Positions 32,898-43,837 of a stretch of DNA of 64,000 nt are shown here, piece after piece. The notes under the pieces are model-generated. The model had not been told where the DNA came from. It was given only the letters and a program-made list of their open reading frames with translations, and ran no database searches. The position numbers and the translations under genes are program-made. Source of the stretch: Hemicordylus capensis (lineage: Eukaryota; Chordata; Lepidosauria; Squamata; Cordylidae). Positions within the stretch are counted from its first letter, which is position 1; each line of letters opens with the position of its first letter. The DNA is taken from the NCBI RefSeq assembly GCF_027244095.1, contig NC_069662.1, forward strand, positions 57,560,001-57,624,000, read 5' to 3'.

Positions 32898-34577
32898 AAA
32901 CTCTCTCTTACAGACTGTCTTATGAAAAGACACTTGTTCTTATTACACACCTTTTCCTTTTGATCTAATCATAAATCCTTGTTACTGAAGTGTGCTACTC
33001 TTCATGTTGGGTCTGTCACACGCCTTTGGAGGCCTAGGACTGCTCAGCCTTTTGGGGGAGTGCCTACTTCTAGTGTGCAGTCCACACCCAGCAGCAGTGT
33101 CATCTCCACTTCTTAGTCCAGCAGCAGGGTGTCCCTAGCAGCGCCAATTCAGCCGGCACAACTGTATTAGTTGCAAGTGAAAAGTGACTCCTGGCTAGGA
33201 CACTGGCCTTCACTTCATCTTGTGGCGGCATAGTCCCAAAACCCATCCCAAACATGATGCACGATGTGAAGAGAGGGTGAACCTCTGTCATGCCCCCCCT
33301 TCTTTTCTTCTTTCTAAATGAAAAGGTCCCAGTTGCCTCCACCTCTTCCCTTCCGGGAAGGAGCTGCACCCCTGAGCTCTTTCATGGTCCTTTCCTATAC
33401 CTTTCCAAGCGCTAACATAAGCTTGGTGCGTTGGGTTGAGCAGAACAGCACACAGTGTTCCAAAGGTCTCTGCACCAATGCATTTTGGCAGCTGTCTCTA
33501 CATAATTCCTCAGCCAGAAAGAAGACGGTGCAATACCTGGAAGCCTATTGGGCTACCTGTATTGCTGCCCTCCTTCTGTTCTGCAATCCTTCCCTGTCCC
33601 ATTGGCCCCCTCTCCTCCAAATGTCTGCCTAAGGGTCTCTTTCTCACCTTCTCCCTGCTCTCTTCTAGGCTGCGAAGGGTCTGCCAGTGCTGCAGGCAGC
33701 TCTTTCAGACCTCCCCCACACGTGACTCCAAGGGGAAGCCCCCCAGATGGATGTTCTTCAAGAGGAGGAACCGTGTTGAGCCAACTTCGGCTCCTCCTCC
33801 AACTCTGGCTTCTCCTCCAACTGCAGAAGAGGGCTTCCAAACATCATCAGGAGTCACAATTGGTGAGGAGGTGCCCTAGGCTCCTGGGGAATGGTTGGGA
33901 CTGCGGGTGGCTGTTTTGGGAGGGTGGGACAGCTAGTGCTTAGCAAACTGGCAGATTTGTGGGCCTTAATTTTCAATTTGTGGGCTGAATTTCTTCTTCC
34001 CTTCCAGCCTTGAAAGAGCTAAGGTAGGGTATCATTGAGTAGAGGGCCTTCCTCCACATAGCCCAGGTCATTTCTGTGAGAGGCATTTGCCCCTCTGGGA
34101 GCACCCACCCTCTGCTCTGATCCTTTCCCCAGTTCTGCAATCTCCCTGAGAAGCAGCAGAATAATCCATGGAGGGGGTGGGGTCCCCAGAAAGGGATTGA
34201 GAGCAACCCACAAAGTAAGGCTGTCTGGTCCATTTCCAGGAAGCCACAGAGAAGTCCTTCCATCACTAACAGCTCAATGCTTCTGATTTTCAGATCATTC
34301 TCTGGTGGACATCCTTTCTTAATTCCATTGCGGTGCAAGTCAATGGCGCAGAGTCGGATACATTGCAGTTCAGCAAGCTGAAGATTGTCGAATTCATTTT
34401 GGTGAGTGAGATGCAGCAGAGAATGGAAGAGAATGACCAAGCGCACGCTCAGTCCAAACCTGACTGCCAAGACTGTGTATTTGGGGCATCATCTTGATTG
34501 TTTGTTTGTTTGTTGTTCTATTTATTATTTCTCTATGTAAGCAACTTTGGAAACCTTTGTTGAAAGACAGTGTGAAA

Positions 34578-34578
34578 A

Positions 34579-34609
<31 letters not shown>

Positions 34610-34610
34610 G
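34578..34610 (+). repeat. (GTT)n microsatellite at a repeat tail
   Basis: About 11 GTT units after CTATGTAAGCAACTTTGGAAACCTTTGTTGAAAGACAG, a short interspersed-repeat tail. The equivalent tail in copy 2 is at 39,473-39,523 and in the right arm at 45,538-45,590 (about 17 CAA units); a related tail with GAA units lies at 50,730-50,826. Confidence 0.85.
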
Positions 34611-36214
34611 GAGCTATCCCAATGAAGTCCATGTGGGTAGTGATCAACTCTCCTCTGCTCTTTACCTTCTCCCAGGAGATAATGGAGGATGTTACCACAC
34701 ATCCTGACCCTGGCTCCTTCTTCAGGAAAACCTGAAGTTGCATTCCTTTAAAAATTGAACCGGGGTAGAGGCTCCTCCAAGGCATGCTACAAATGGAAAG
34801 TTTCTAGCAGTGCCTGTCTTCCACAGCCTGTCTGTATAGCTGTCCCTGTGTACACCTCTGCCCCTGTGCACTGTCCACTCATCGTGCAAATGTTGGAGAT
34901 CAGGTGTGAATGGGGCTTCTGTCTTCATCCTTATCTGAACTGAATTTGGGGGGATGTTTGTACAGGAATAGATCCCTCTGAAACTTGTTTGGGCAGTCAG
35001 TCAATGGGTATCCTGTAATGGGGCCAATTCCTTCCGGGCTTAGCTCTCAGTCGCATGGCCAGGGATGATTGAGGCCAGTGCAATGACTGAGCTGCTCTTT
35101 CAACCCACAGGAGCTCCAAAGGTACAGCACTGCAAAGGATCCCCAGCTACAGGCTCTGGCCCAGGAAGCCTGCAGCTGTCTCCTGCAACATGCGGCCAGC
35201 CTGCCAGCTTTTCATGTAAGTACCCCTCTGTGAACATGGCTTGGCTCTTCTTCAGAATCCTCTGGGACCCCTCTCAGGTTCCAGCTTCATAAGAAGACCT
35301 CCTATTGGTCTCTGGTCACCCTGGGGCTGCCTTTTGATACTCATAGAGATGGAAAAAGAAATCCAGCTATTGAATCAATAAAATGCATCTCTATTTCTAC
35401 AGCTGACAACAGTGAAGCCAAAAGAAATAAAGAGCAGCATCCAAGGTAACTTGGGCTATGTCCAAGGAAGTGGGGAGGGCGGAACTTTATCCCTGTAGAC
35501 CCTCCTTAATTGATTCAATATACACAAGTCCCTCCTTACCTCTTATCAAAGTCAGTTTAAATAAGAAAATCAAGTCCTCTTCTCTTCTCTTCTCTTCACC
35601 TCAGATGACCTTGTCTTGGAAGAGTTCGATGAGGAGGAGGAGTTTGGTGAATGTATGAGAATCAGAAAGGAGAGAGTGGGAATGATTGAATAGCCATTTG
35701 ATATAAGCCAGAGACTTAATGTAATGTTTTCTGTTTTGTAGGTTGAGAGATAAGAAGCATAAGAAAAAGAACTTGTGTCCACAGCACAACAATTAAACCA
35801 AGGTTGGTGCAGGGAATTGTCCAAGATGTGTTCTCCAGTTGACTGTATCTTGGAAATGTGGTTTTTACAACTTTTACAACCCTTCCAGAGAGTTTCAAAA
35901 ATCAAAATCTATCACAGAGAGGTAGTAAGAAGCAGCTTTTGAAAGGGAATCTCTTCCCCTGCAGATTCGTTTAGCCCCTTCCTTACTGATCTTCAAATCT
36001 CTCTTGAAGACTTTTCTTGTTCGCCAGGATTTTGCCCTGTAGTTGATCTATTCTATTTGCTTTTGGTTGGTTACTTTCATTTTTAATTCAGAATGTCATG
36101 TTTAATGTTGTCTTGCTTGCATGTTTTTGTGCACCGCCTGGAGTCTTTGGAGTGGGCAGTATATCAAATGTTTCTAATACATAAGAAAGACAGAAATCTT
36201 CCCCTCTCTTTCAG

Positions 36215-36310
36215 ATGTACCCTGATGAGGCCTCTCTTGAGACACGAATTCAAGGAAAAAGCCACATCTCAGCTGCATCAAGTGATGAATACCAAGTGTA
36301 TGTGAATTAG
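36215..36310 (+). CDS. Conserved 3' terminal exon, left arm
   Basis: Acceptor CCCCTCTCTTTCAG, then a 96-bp frame that starts MYPDEASLETRIQGKSHIS, ends DEYQVYVN and stops at TAG. The same exon is open in all three copies (36,215; 43,838-43,933; 57,174-57,269), including the diverged third copy, where the differences are conservative (T to A, I to V). It is unclear whether it belongs to the MROH-like gene or to another one. Confidence 0.45.
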   Translation: MYPDEASLETRIQGKSHISAASSDEYQVYVN

Positions 36311-36394
36311 CCTTTAATATTGCTTGCTGTTGGGGACGTGGGGGGGGCACATTCTTTTAATTTGGTCGGCCAGTTGGATGATCTCCAAAAAGGA

Positions 36395-36530
36395 ATCCAT
36401 AGGCTCTGTGGATCTTTTTGGATCTTTCGAGTCTTGGTGGTTTTTGATATCATTGATTGGGAGTGGGAGGCACCGCTTGGCAGTGGCTCTGTTCCTACCT
36501 CTCTTGTAGGTTCCAGATGGTGTTGCTTGG
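36395..36530 (+). mobile_element. L2-like LINE scrap at the palindrome's inner edge
   Basis: It contains CTTGGTGGTTTTTGATATCATTGAT (VVFDIID), then GGTTCCAGATGGTGTTGCTTGG, as in the longer copies at 42,665-43,765 and 57,345-58,445. About 30 bases present in those copies are missing here after GATATCATTGAT. Confidence 0.7.
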
Positions 36531-37135
36531 ATGTTTCACGACTCAGTGCATCCACCAAAGTGTTGACATTCCCTTGGATGTGTACTGCCAAAGGCCAAAT
36601 TCCCCACTCCAGGCACCACATCCAGAGTCGCATTGCCAGACTGAGCAGAGAAAGAGATGCTGTCCCTCCCTGTCTGTTCAGGTAAGATCCGGCCATAGTG
36701 TTGTCTGTGAGGAGTACAGCAGATCCTTCCATCCAATGACAGAAAGCCTTGAGCACCAAGAACATCACCCTGAGCTTGAGATAACTGATGTGATGGCATT
36801 GTTCTGCCTTTGTCCAAGTCCCAGCGACCACTAGGTCTTTGAAATGCGCTCCCCATCCCGTACTGGGGATGGCATCTGTGGTGATCATAAGGGTGGGCCT
36901 TCGCATGTGGAATAGAGTCCCTTGAGTGAGGTTGGACGTGCATGTCTATCAGGAGACTGCCCCCTGCGAGGCGCTGCAAGGAGCCACTGTTGAGAGTGTC
37001 TTTGCAGGCGAAACCTGCGCAGAAACCAGGCCTGTAAAGTCCTTAGGCGAAGAAAGGCCTGGGGCAGTGCCACAGTGGATGATGCCATCAGCCCAAGCAA
37101 GTGTTGGATAAACCTGGCCTGGTGTCTAGGATAGC
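36531..37135 (-). mobile_element. DIRS-type retrotransposon fossil: RT thumb and RNase H
   Basis: The minus strand shows the end of a DIRS-like reverse transcriptase (LRLRTLQAWFLRRF) followed by an RNase H domain (TTDAIPSTGWGAHF, LTDNTMAGSYLNRQGG, LVDALSRE). The tyrosine recombinase and the rest of the pol region are absent, so it is a broken fragment. A gag-like part on the same strand lies 4.5 kb away at 40,520-42,640, separated by the MROH-like copy 2. It looks moderately old. Confidence 0.75.
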
Positions 37136-37198
37136 ATATTCTTCTGGTTTGAACAGCAGTTATCTCTCACCCTGCAAAACAAAACAGAAAACAAAACA

Positions 37199-39408
37199 TT
37201 AAGTCTCTGGCATATCAAATGGCTCTTCAATCATTCCCACTCTCTCCTTTCTGATGCTCATACATTTACCAAACTCCTCCTCTTCATCAAATTCTTCCAA
37301 CACAAGGTCATCTGAAGAGAAGAGAAGAGAATTGATTTTCTTATTTGAATTGACTTGGATAAGAGGTAAGGAGGGACTCGTGCATATTGAATCAACGAAG
37401 GAGGGTCTACAGGGATACAGTTCCGCCCTCCCCACTTCCCTGGAAATAGCCCAGGTTACCTTGGATGCTGCTCTTGGATGCTACTGCGAAAGCATCCTTC
37501 AGTGTTTTCAGCTGCAGAGATAGAGATGCATTTTATTTATTCAATATGTGGACTTCTTTTTCCATGTCTATGAGTACCAAAAAGATGATACAGTTGGGTG
37601 CAAAGTTGAGGATTACCAAAGTTGGAGCGTGGCTCTTTGGGGCACTGGGCAGCCAGAAGAGACACAGGGGGAACCCAGCTCTCTGCTGTTCCTCCTGCCA
37701 CTGCTGCTGTCCCAAGGGGCATTGGGTGAGCCCCAGTGGAAACAGCCCTTCTGCAGCAGGTGTGCTGCCAGGCAGCCCCAGGGTGACCAGAGACCAATAG
37801 GAGGTCTTCTTCTGAAGCTGGCACCTGGCAGGGGTCCCAGAGGATTCTGAAGAAGAGCCAAGCCATGTCCACAGAGGTGGACTTACATGAAAAGCTGGCA
37901 GGCTGGCCGCATGTTGCAGGAGACAGCTGCAGGCTTCCTGGGCCAGAGCCTGTAGCTGGGGATCCTTTGCAGTGCTGTACCTTTGGAGCTCCTGTGGGTT
38001 GAAAGAGCAGCTCAGTCATTGCACTGGCCTCAATCATCCCTGGCCATGCGACTGAGAGCTAAGCCCGGAAGGAATTGGCCCCATTACAGGATACCCATTG
38101 ACTGACTGCCCAAACAAGTTTCAGAGGGATCTATTCCTGTACAAACATCCCCCCCCCCAATTCAGTTCAGTCAAGGATGAAGACAGAAGCCCCATTCACA
38201 CCTGATCTTCAACATTTGGACGACGAGTGGACAGTGCACAGGTGCAGAGGTGTACACAGGGACAGCTATACAGACAGGCTGTGGAAGGCAGGCACTGCTA
38301 GACACTTCCCATCTGGACCATGCCATATTGGGGCCTCTACCCTGGTTCACTTTGTAAAGGAATGCAACTACAGTCATGCAGACAAAATCACGTCCAAGTG
38401 TTCAGACACCTGTACACACGTACTGCCTAATGTCCGAATAGGGCACATTACACATTAAATTGCACATTACACATTAAATTGCACTTACCGTCAAGATGCT
38501 GGTCAAGTTGTCGACCGAGGGGGCCTCCTCCAGAAACCCCCTAATCATTCTCTGAAGAGATTGAAAGGTCTCATTCTAGGGGGGAAAGAGAAGATCAGGC
38601 ATGTGTATGAGAGACAACACATCTTAAGAACACAATACTGAAAAAGCACTCATGCTTGTGGCAGTATCGTGTTTGATTCCAGTTGGGCCGAGAAACAACC
38701 AGGCTATTTGGAAAAAGGAAAGGCTACTCACAATGATCCCGGAAGATCAGAAATGTAAGGAAGAACCTCTGCAGGCAGTCAAACCATTGCAAGGACCCCA
38801 GGAGTAGAAGCAGCAGGAGTCTGTGCCGCAGGAGGAAAAAGCTCAATGAGAACTTACCTGGGTCCCTGGCTCCAGTTAGTTGGCCCCGGACACCGCCACG
38901 TGCAGCACTGCCAACCGGAGCTCCTCGGGCAACGGCGGCTTGATTTTGCTGGAAGGGGGGAGGGGGGAATATAAGATTTCATAGTGTGAGCAGGGCTGTT
39001 GATTCAGCCAAGGGAAGCTCATGGAGAGAAGAGGAACAGGGCAACAAAGCCAGTGTCAAGACAAAGCCAGTGTCAACAAAGCCAGTGTCAAGCCAGTGTC
39101 AAGGTCTGTGACGGTTTCTCCTCTTTTTTCAAAAATGACCAATCCAGGCCTGGGGAGGCCCTGATGCCAATAAGGCTAGAGGACTTAACAAGATGTTACA
39201 AACCCCCTTAGAATTCATTGTCATCTTTTTTTAAAAGGGCAGATCCAGTTACAGATCTTGTCAGGTTTGCCACTGCCCTTTCCTGACACAACCCCCTCCG
39301 ATTTAATCCCTGATGACTATGAGTCTACCTCAGATCCGTGACGGTGTCCAGGGTTTTCCTGAAGAAGGAGCCAGGGTCAGGATGCACAGTAATATCCTCC
39401 ATTATCTC
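37199..39408 (-). pseudogene. MROH-like gene copy 2 (spacer), most complete exon set
   Basis: Minus-strand exons at 39,408-39,329, 38,948-38,858, 38,575-38,489, 37,991-37,887, 37,511-37,460 and 37,311-37,199 have good splice sites, and every junction keeps phase. The product reads HPDPGSFFRKTLDTV, then KPPLPEELRLAVLHVAVSG, FLEEAPSVDNLTSIL, LQALAQEACSCLLQHAASL, and an acidic tail LVLEEFDEEEEFGKC ending at TAA (37,199). The paired amphipathic helices and the LLLEAPS-type exon resemble the maestro HEAT-like repeat (MROH) family, which is highly expanded in sauropsids; the molecular role is unknown. The 38,858-38,948 exon has an in-frame TAA soon after VAVSGAN, so this copy is probably not functional unless that exon is skipped. 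Upstream exons equivalent to 33,669 and 34,294 are missing here; DIRS and duplicated sequence replaces them. Confidence 0.6.
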
Positions 39409-39472
39409 CTGGGAGAAGGTAAAGAGCAGAGGAGAGTTGATCACTACCCACATGGACTTCATTGGGATAGCT

Positions 39473-39474
39473 CC

Positions 39475-39506
<32 letters not shown>

Positions 39507-39523
39507 AAACAACAACAACAACA
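39473..39523 (+). repeat. (CAA)n microsatellite
   Basis: CAA run with one AAA interruption. It is the mirrored equivalent of the GTT tract at 34,578. Confidence 0.9.
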
Positions 39524-40519
39524 TTTTCACACTGTCTTTCAACAAATGTTTCCAAAGTTAATTACATAGAGAAATAATAAATAGAACAACAAACAAACAA
39601 ACAAACAAGATGATGCCCCAAACACACAGTCTTGGCAGTCAGGTTTGGACTGAGCCTGCGCTTGGTCTAACCCTGAGCTTGATAACAGATGCATCCATGT
39701 CACTGAGGGCTGGGACACGAACCATCTGGATAGAAGGGACATTTCCCCTTCAGAGCAATCGCCTTTCCAAGTCCAGCACTCTACGTTTGCCCATTGGAGT
39801 GGACAGAAATGGTGCACTGATATGGGGGGAAGTGAGGCGGTGCACTCAGGCACGTCAGTGGGGTGACAGCTAAACCAAAACCAAGCCTGCTCCTATCCGC
39901 ATGGCCCCATCATGGATTCTGCTTCTTAGCATGCTACAGTTCAACAGAAGGTTGAGAACTCAGTAGCTTTATTCGTATGTTATGTTCAATATCTGTACAA
40001 TGAGGGTACAGTGTACGCAGGTAAAGATCTGTGTACAGTTAGAGTGATACACATGTTACATTGGACACAGGGACAGCAGTACACTTCCTATCTGTATCAT
40101 ACATTTGAGGGTCCAGTACCCAGGTTCCCTTTAAAAATGAACCCCATACAGTCATTCACAGAAAGCCACATACAAGTGTACAGAGATCTTGAACTAGTAC
40201 AACATAATGTCTGAACAGGGCTTCTGAGGTATCTGTGCACATCAATGTTGTGTGAGGAGGAGGAGGGCACAAAACATTCTCCCTGTAACATTTTGTGGTC
40301 AATTTGTATTGCAGACACTTTGAAAGGAGGGGTTCCCCAAGAGGAGCAAAAGACTACAGACAAGCAGTTGTATACTATCCACCAGTCTTGCCAAACTTGT
40401 GCTTTAGTAGTAATCCTGCCTTCTGAAATACTGGGAAAATATCGGTTGTGTAGTCCTGAACAAAAAACCCCAAGTCCACATCATTACTGTAAGGAATAAT
40501 AGTTGCAGATCCTTGAGTC

Positions 40520-42640
40520 ATGAGCTGTACATCGATGGTTTAGATTTGTGATATACTGATGGTTTAGATTTGGGATGTTGGGCTTTTCCCAGTGAGTCCT
40601 GTCTTTTTTGAAATTGGGAGATCTGAGAAGGATGAAGGGAATGATCAGCCGAGGGAGAGTAGTTGGAAGGACAAAATGATGTTGCAGAAGAAGAGCAGGA
40701 ATATTTGTTACCCCTTGAAAAATTGTAGGCAGCTTGCTGAGAGTTCATAGATTTCCCTGTCTTTCTCAGTTTGTGTATCCTTTTCGTTTTGTATCCTTTC
40801 CAACAAGGGTGTGGCCATCAAGAGGCAAGTTCTCTCTTTCTCGCAAATCTGTCAGGCTAGCCAGACAAAGCACAACAGAGGCAGAAGCAGAAGAGCGAAA
40901 TCTAACAGGAATCAATTCTCCAAACCAGGTCCAGTCCGAATCAATGCAACAGAGTCCAAAGCCAAATCCACAGGCAAGGTCAACACAGTGCAGGCTCCAA
41001 ACACAGTCCAAATAATACACAAACACAGCCGATTAGCTCGCAGGAAACTCTTGTTGCTATCAGCAGGGTAGCATCTTATGTAGGCTGACCCCCAGTGCTG
41101 TGAATTAAGAGTTGCTGAGTCAGCAGCTTTGCCTGTTCTTCTACGCACGCGGCTCCTTAACTCTTGCTGTCTCGTGGTCCGGCGCCTCTCTACAGCTGAG
41201 ACTGGACATGCCTCCTCCACAAGAGCTGCCTCACCCAGCTCTAACTCATCTTTGACTCCTTGTGCGTCGCACCCACTCTCCTTTGCAACTTCTGGTCCTT
41301 GCCCACCCTCCTCTGCTCTCAGCTCTGTCTCCACTTCCAACTCCTCCTCGGACTCTTCCAGCATGCCCACGACACTATTCTTGTTCTTGTTTCAGGTGCC
41401 AAGCTAGTTGAACACATCCATGTGTGCTGGTGCAGAGCTACCACAACAGATATTGACTGAATCATACTGTCAGCGCCAAAAGGATTCTGTTCTTGGATTG
41501 GAACTGAGCAGTTTCAACTGTCATGGAGTTAGGAGTAGGATGGTGCAGAAGGAACTGACTGTCCCTAGCTTGAACCTTGTAAAAACCTTCCAGCTTCCTA
41601 GAAGTAGGTGGCAACGATGCAGGTTTCCCCCAGCAAGCTTTGACAATGTCCATTCAAGCAGAGTTCAGTGGTAGGAAGTTAGAGTGCCAAGTGTCCGCGT
41701 CAATTGGCCTCAAAATGGGATCAGGAGAAGATTTAGGAGGTTTGTTCATCTGGATACCTAAAGAGTTAGCCATATGGACCACTTGGTCAGTGAAGAGCTT
41801 CAGGTACTCTGATGGAGACAGAGGCTTTGGATCTTCCATTAGATCTGAAGGTGTGGAACCTGATGCAATGTTCAGGGATGTTTCTGCATCTTCCTCTGAG
41901 GCAGATTCTTCAGTCAAGGAATCCGGTGGTAGAGAGTCAACATCCGGCTGCTTACATGGTTGAGTTCTCTTCTCTCTTGACTGAGACCAAGTACTGCAGT
42001 GTTGAGGAGAGTGTGATCGGGACCAAGAGTCTGGATGGTCCAATCTCCCCAGAGATTGGTGTTGATGTGAAGCCCAAGAGCAAGGCTGGAGAGAGTTTTT
42101 CCTATGATCAATGCCATATCTGTTGTCGAAGAAGTAAGCGTAATGATCAGGCATGATCAGATGTAGAGTCATCTCAATGTCAACTTTCTCAGTCACAATA
42201 TACCAAATCCGATTAGTGTTTTGGAGAGTACCGACGGCAAGGAGATTCTCTGACACCCGGAGAGTATTGGTATCATGTAGACTCTCTTCTGTATCGTCAG
42301 TATCGTATAGGAGAGGCTCTTCAGTCCGGAGGAGGTCAGTGTTGAGGAGAGCAGCTAGGGTTGATGGTATCATCTTCCAAGTGAAGCAGATCATGATCTA
42401 TGTCATGTTCAGGATTGAAGGGTGGTGTTGGTGTGGCTTCTCTGGTCTCCCTTTTTTGGGAGTGGAGCAGTCTCTGGAGGCTCTGTTGAGTTCATAATCA
42501 TTCATGTCTTGGACTGGAAGTCCCTGTTCAGGCTTAGGTAGAAAACACCTTTTTTGGAATCAGAGTCGATGACTGAGATTTTTTTTGATTGAAGGCAGTT
42601 GAGATATCAGGGTTGGAGTGAAGAGCTGCTCCAGTGTGTG
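40520..42640 (-). mobile_element. DIRS-type gag region fossil, copy A
   Basis: The minus strand carries a gag-like sequence including EYLKLFTDQVVHMANSLGIQ and acidic and charged stretches typical of DIRS gag. It is interrupted at about 40,745-41,405 by an LTR-like insertion. It is broken in a few places, and no recombinase is present. It is the same fossil as 58,470-60,590, duplicated. Confidence 0.65.
40745..41405 (-). mobile_element. LTR-like insertion within the DIRS fossil, copy A
   Basis: A block of about 660 bp with a GC-rich first half (CACGAGACAGCAAGAG, GCCGCGTGCG on the other strand) and a T-rich second half. It splits the gag region and resembles a solo LTR of a Gypsy-like element. 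Its borders are approximate and no target duplication was confirmed. It is present identically in both duplicates, so it predates the duplication. Confidence 0.35.
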
Positions 42641-42664
42641 CATTGGCTTAGAAAGGTCTTCATT

Positions 42665-43765
42665 TTTAATTGGCTGGAAAACTCTGAGAAGAGAAAGAAA
42701 GTCAGAAAAAACGATTTAGTTAGGACACGCATTCCAAAGTCCCAGGGCAACCCTTGAAAAGGCCCAATTTCAGGTCGCCACCAACTGAGCCAGTAGCCAC
42801 TAAAACCAGACCTCCCAGATGATCTTCAGAGGCGGCGGGGTTCATGAAGAAGATGGCTTGCTTGTTAATACATTGGGCCGAAGCCATTCGGGGCTTTATA
42901 GGTAATAACCAGCAACTTCTCTTTATCCTGGAAACTGATGGGCAGCCAATGTCATTATTTTAGAATGGGTGCAATATGATCTCTTTGGGTAACACCAGAG
43001 ACCAAGCTGGCTGCTGCATTATGTACCAACTGCAATTCTTGGAATACGTACAAAGACAGCCCAACATACAGTGCAGTAGTCAAGTCTGGATATTACCAGC
43101 ATGTGCACCACTGTTTTAAGGTCATTGATTTCCAGATATGGATGTTGCTGGCATATCAGCTGCACCTGATAGAAAGCCATCCTGCTCACTTCCTTAGCTT
43201 GAGAGACCAGGGAGAGGTTTGCGTCCAGAAGTACTCCCAGACTACATACCTACTCTTTCTGGGGGAGTGTAACCCCTTCCAGAACAGACAGATCTAAGCC
43301 ACTTCCTATCTTCCAGTCATCTTCCTTGTATTCAACCTCAGTTTGTTTTTCCTCATCAAGCCCATTACTGACTCCAAGTAAGCATTTAGGGAAGATAGGC
43401 TATTTCCTAATGAAGTTGACATGAAGAAATAGATTTGGTTATCAGCAGCATATGGATAACACCCTGCACCAAATCCCCCATGATCTCTCCCCGCAGTTTC
43501 ATGTAGATGTTAAAGAGCATTGGAGATTGAATGGAGTCCTGCGGAACCCCAAACAATAGCTTTTCTTTTGAAGAGCAACAATCTCCAAGCAACACCATCT
43601 GGAACCTACAAGAGAGGTAGGAACAGAGCCACTGCCAAGCGGTGCCTCCCACTCCCAACCCGCTTCAGGCGCTCCAGGAGGATACCATGATCAATGATAT
43701 CAAAAACCACCAAGACTCGAAAGATCCAAAAAGATCCACAGAGCCTATGGATTCCTTTTTGGAGA
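42665..43765 (-). mobile_element. L2-like LINE 3' half, copy A
   Basis: Reverse complement of 57,345-58,445. It contains RT motifs (FDIIDHGILLERLKRVG, FGVPQDSIQSPMLFNIYMKL) and the 3' end VITYKALNGFGP. Many stops are present; the copy is old. Confidence 0.8.
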
Positions 43766-43837
43766 TCATCCAACTGGCCGACCAAATGAAAAGAATGTGC
43801 CCCCCCCCACGTCCCCAACAGCAAGCAATATTAAAGG

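Larger units (their letters stand above)
33669..36310 (+). pseudogene. MROH-like gene copy 1 (left arm), decayed
   Basis: Exons are read at 33,669-33,862 (basic N-terminal region, FKRRNRVEPTS), 34,008-34,023, 34,294-34,401, 34,676-34,732, 35,111-35,215, 35,403-35,445, 35,605-35,693 and a separate 3' exon at 36,215-36,310. The acceptors and donors are good. LQALAQEACSCLLQHAASL in exon 35,111 is HEAT-like helix sequence. Compared with copy 2 (37,199-39,408), a deletion at 34,732 removes the end of one exon and all of the next two. Compared with copy 3 in the right arm, the 34,008 exon has lost 22 bp, shifting the frame. It is a processed-free, intron-containing duplicate that is no longer codable. 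MROH assignment rests mainly on copy 2. Confidence 0.55.
29714..36530 (+). repeat. Left arm of a large palindrome (about 6.8 kb)
   Basis: The reverse complement of this arm occupies 43,585-50,468. Matching landmarks in mirrored order are the GCAAGAGGACCAATGGCCATT edge, the CTAT microsatellite, the copia fossil, the family A foldback, the L2 scrap and the gene copy with its terminal exon. Sampled stretches of several hundred bases differ at only a handful of positions. Beyond 36,530 the left side runs into DIRS sequence, while the right side continues L2. Confidence 0.95.
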
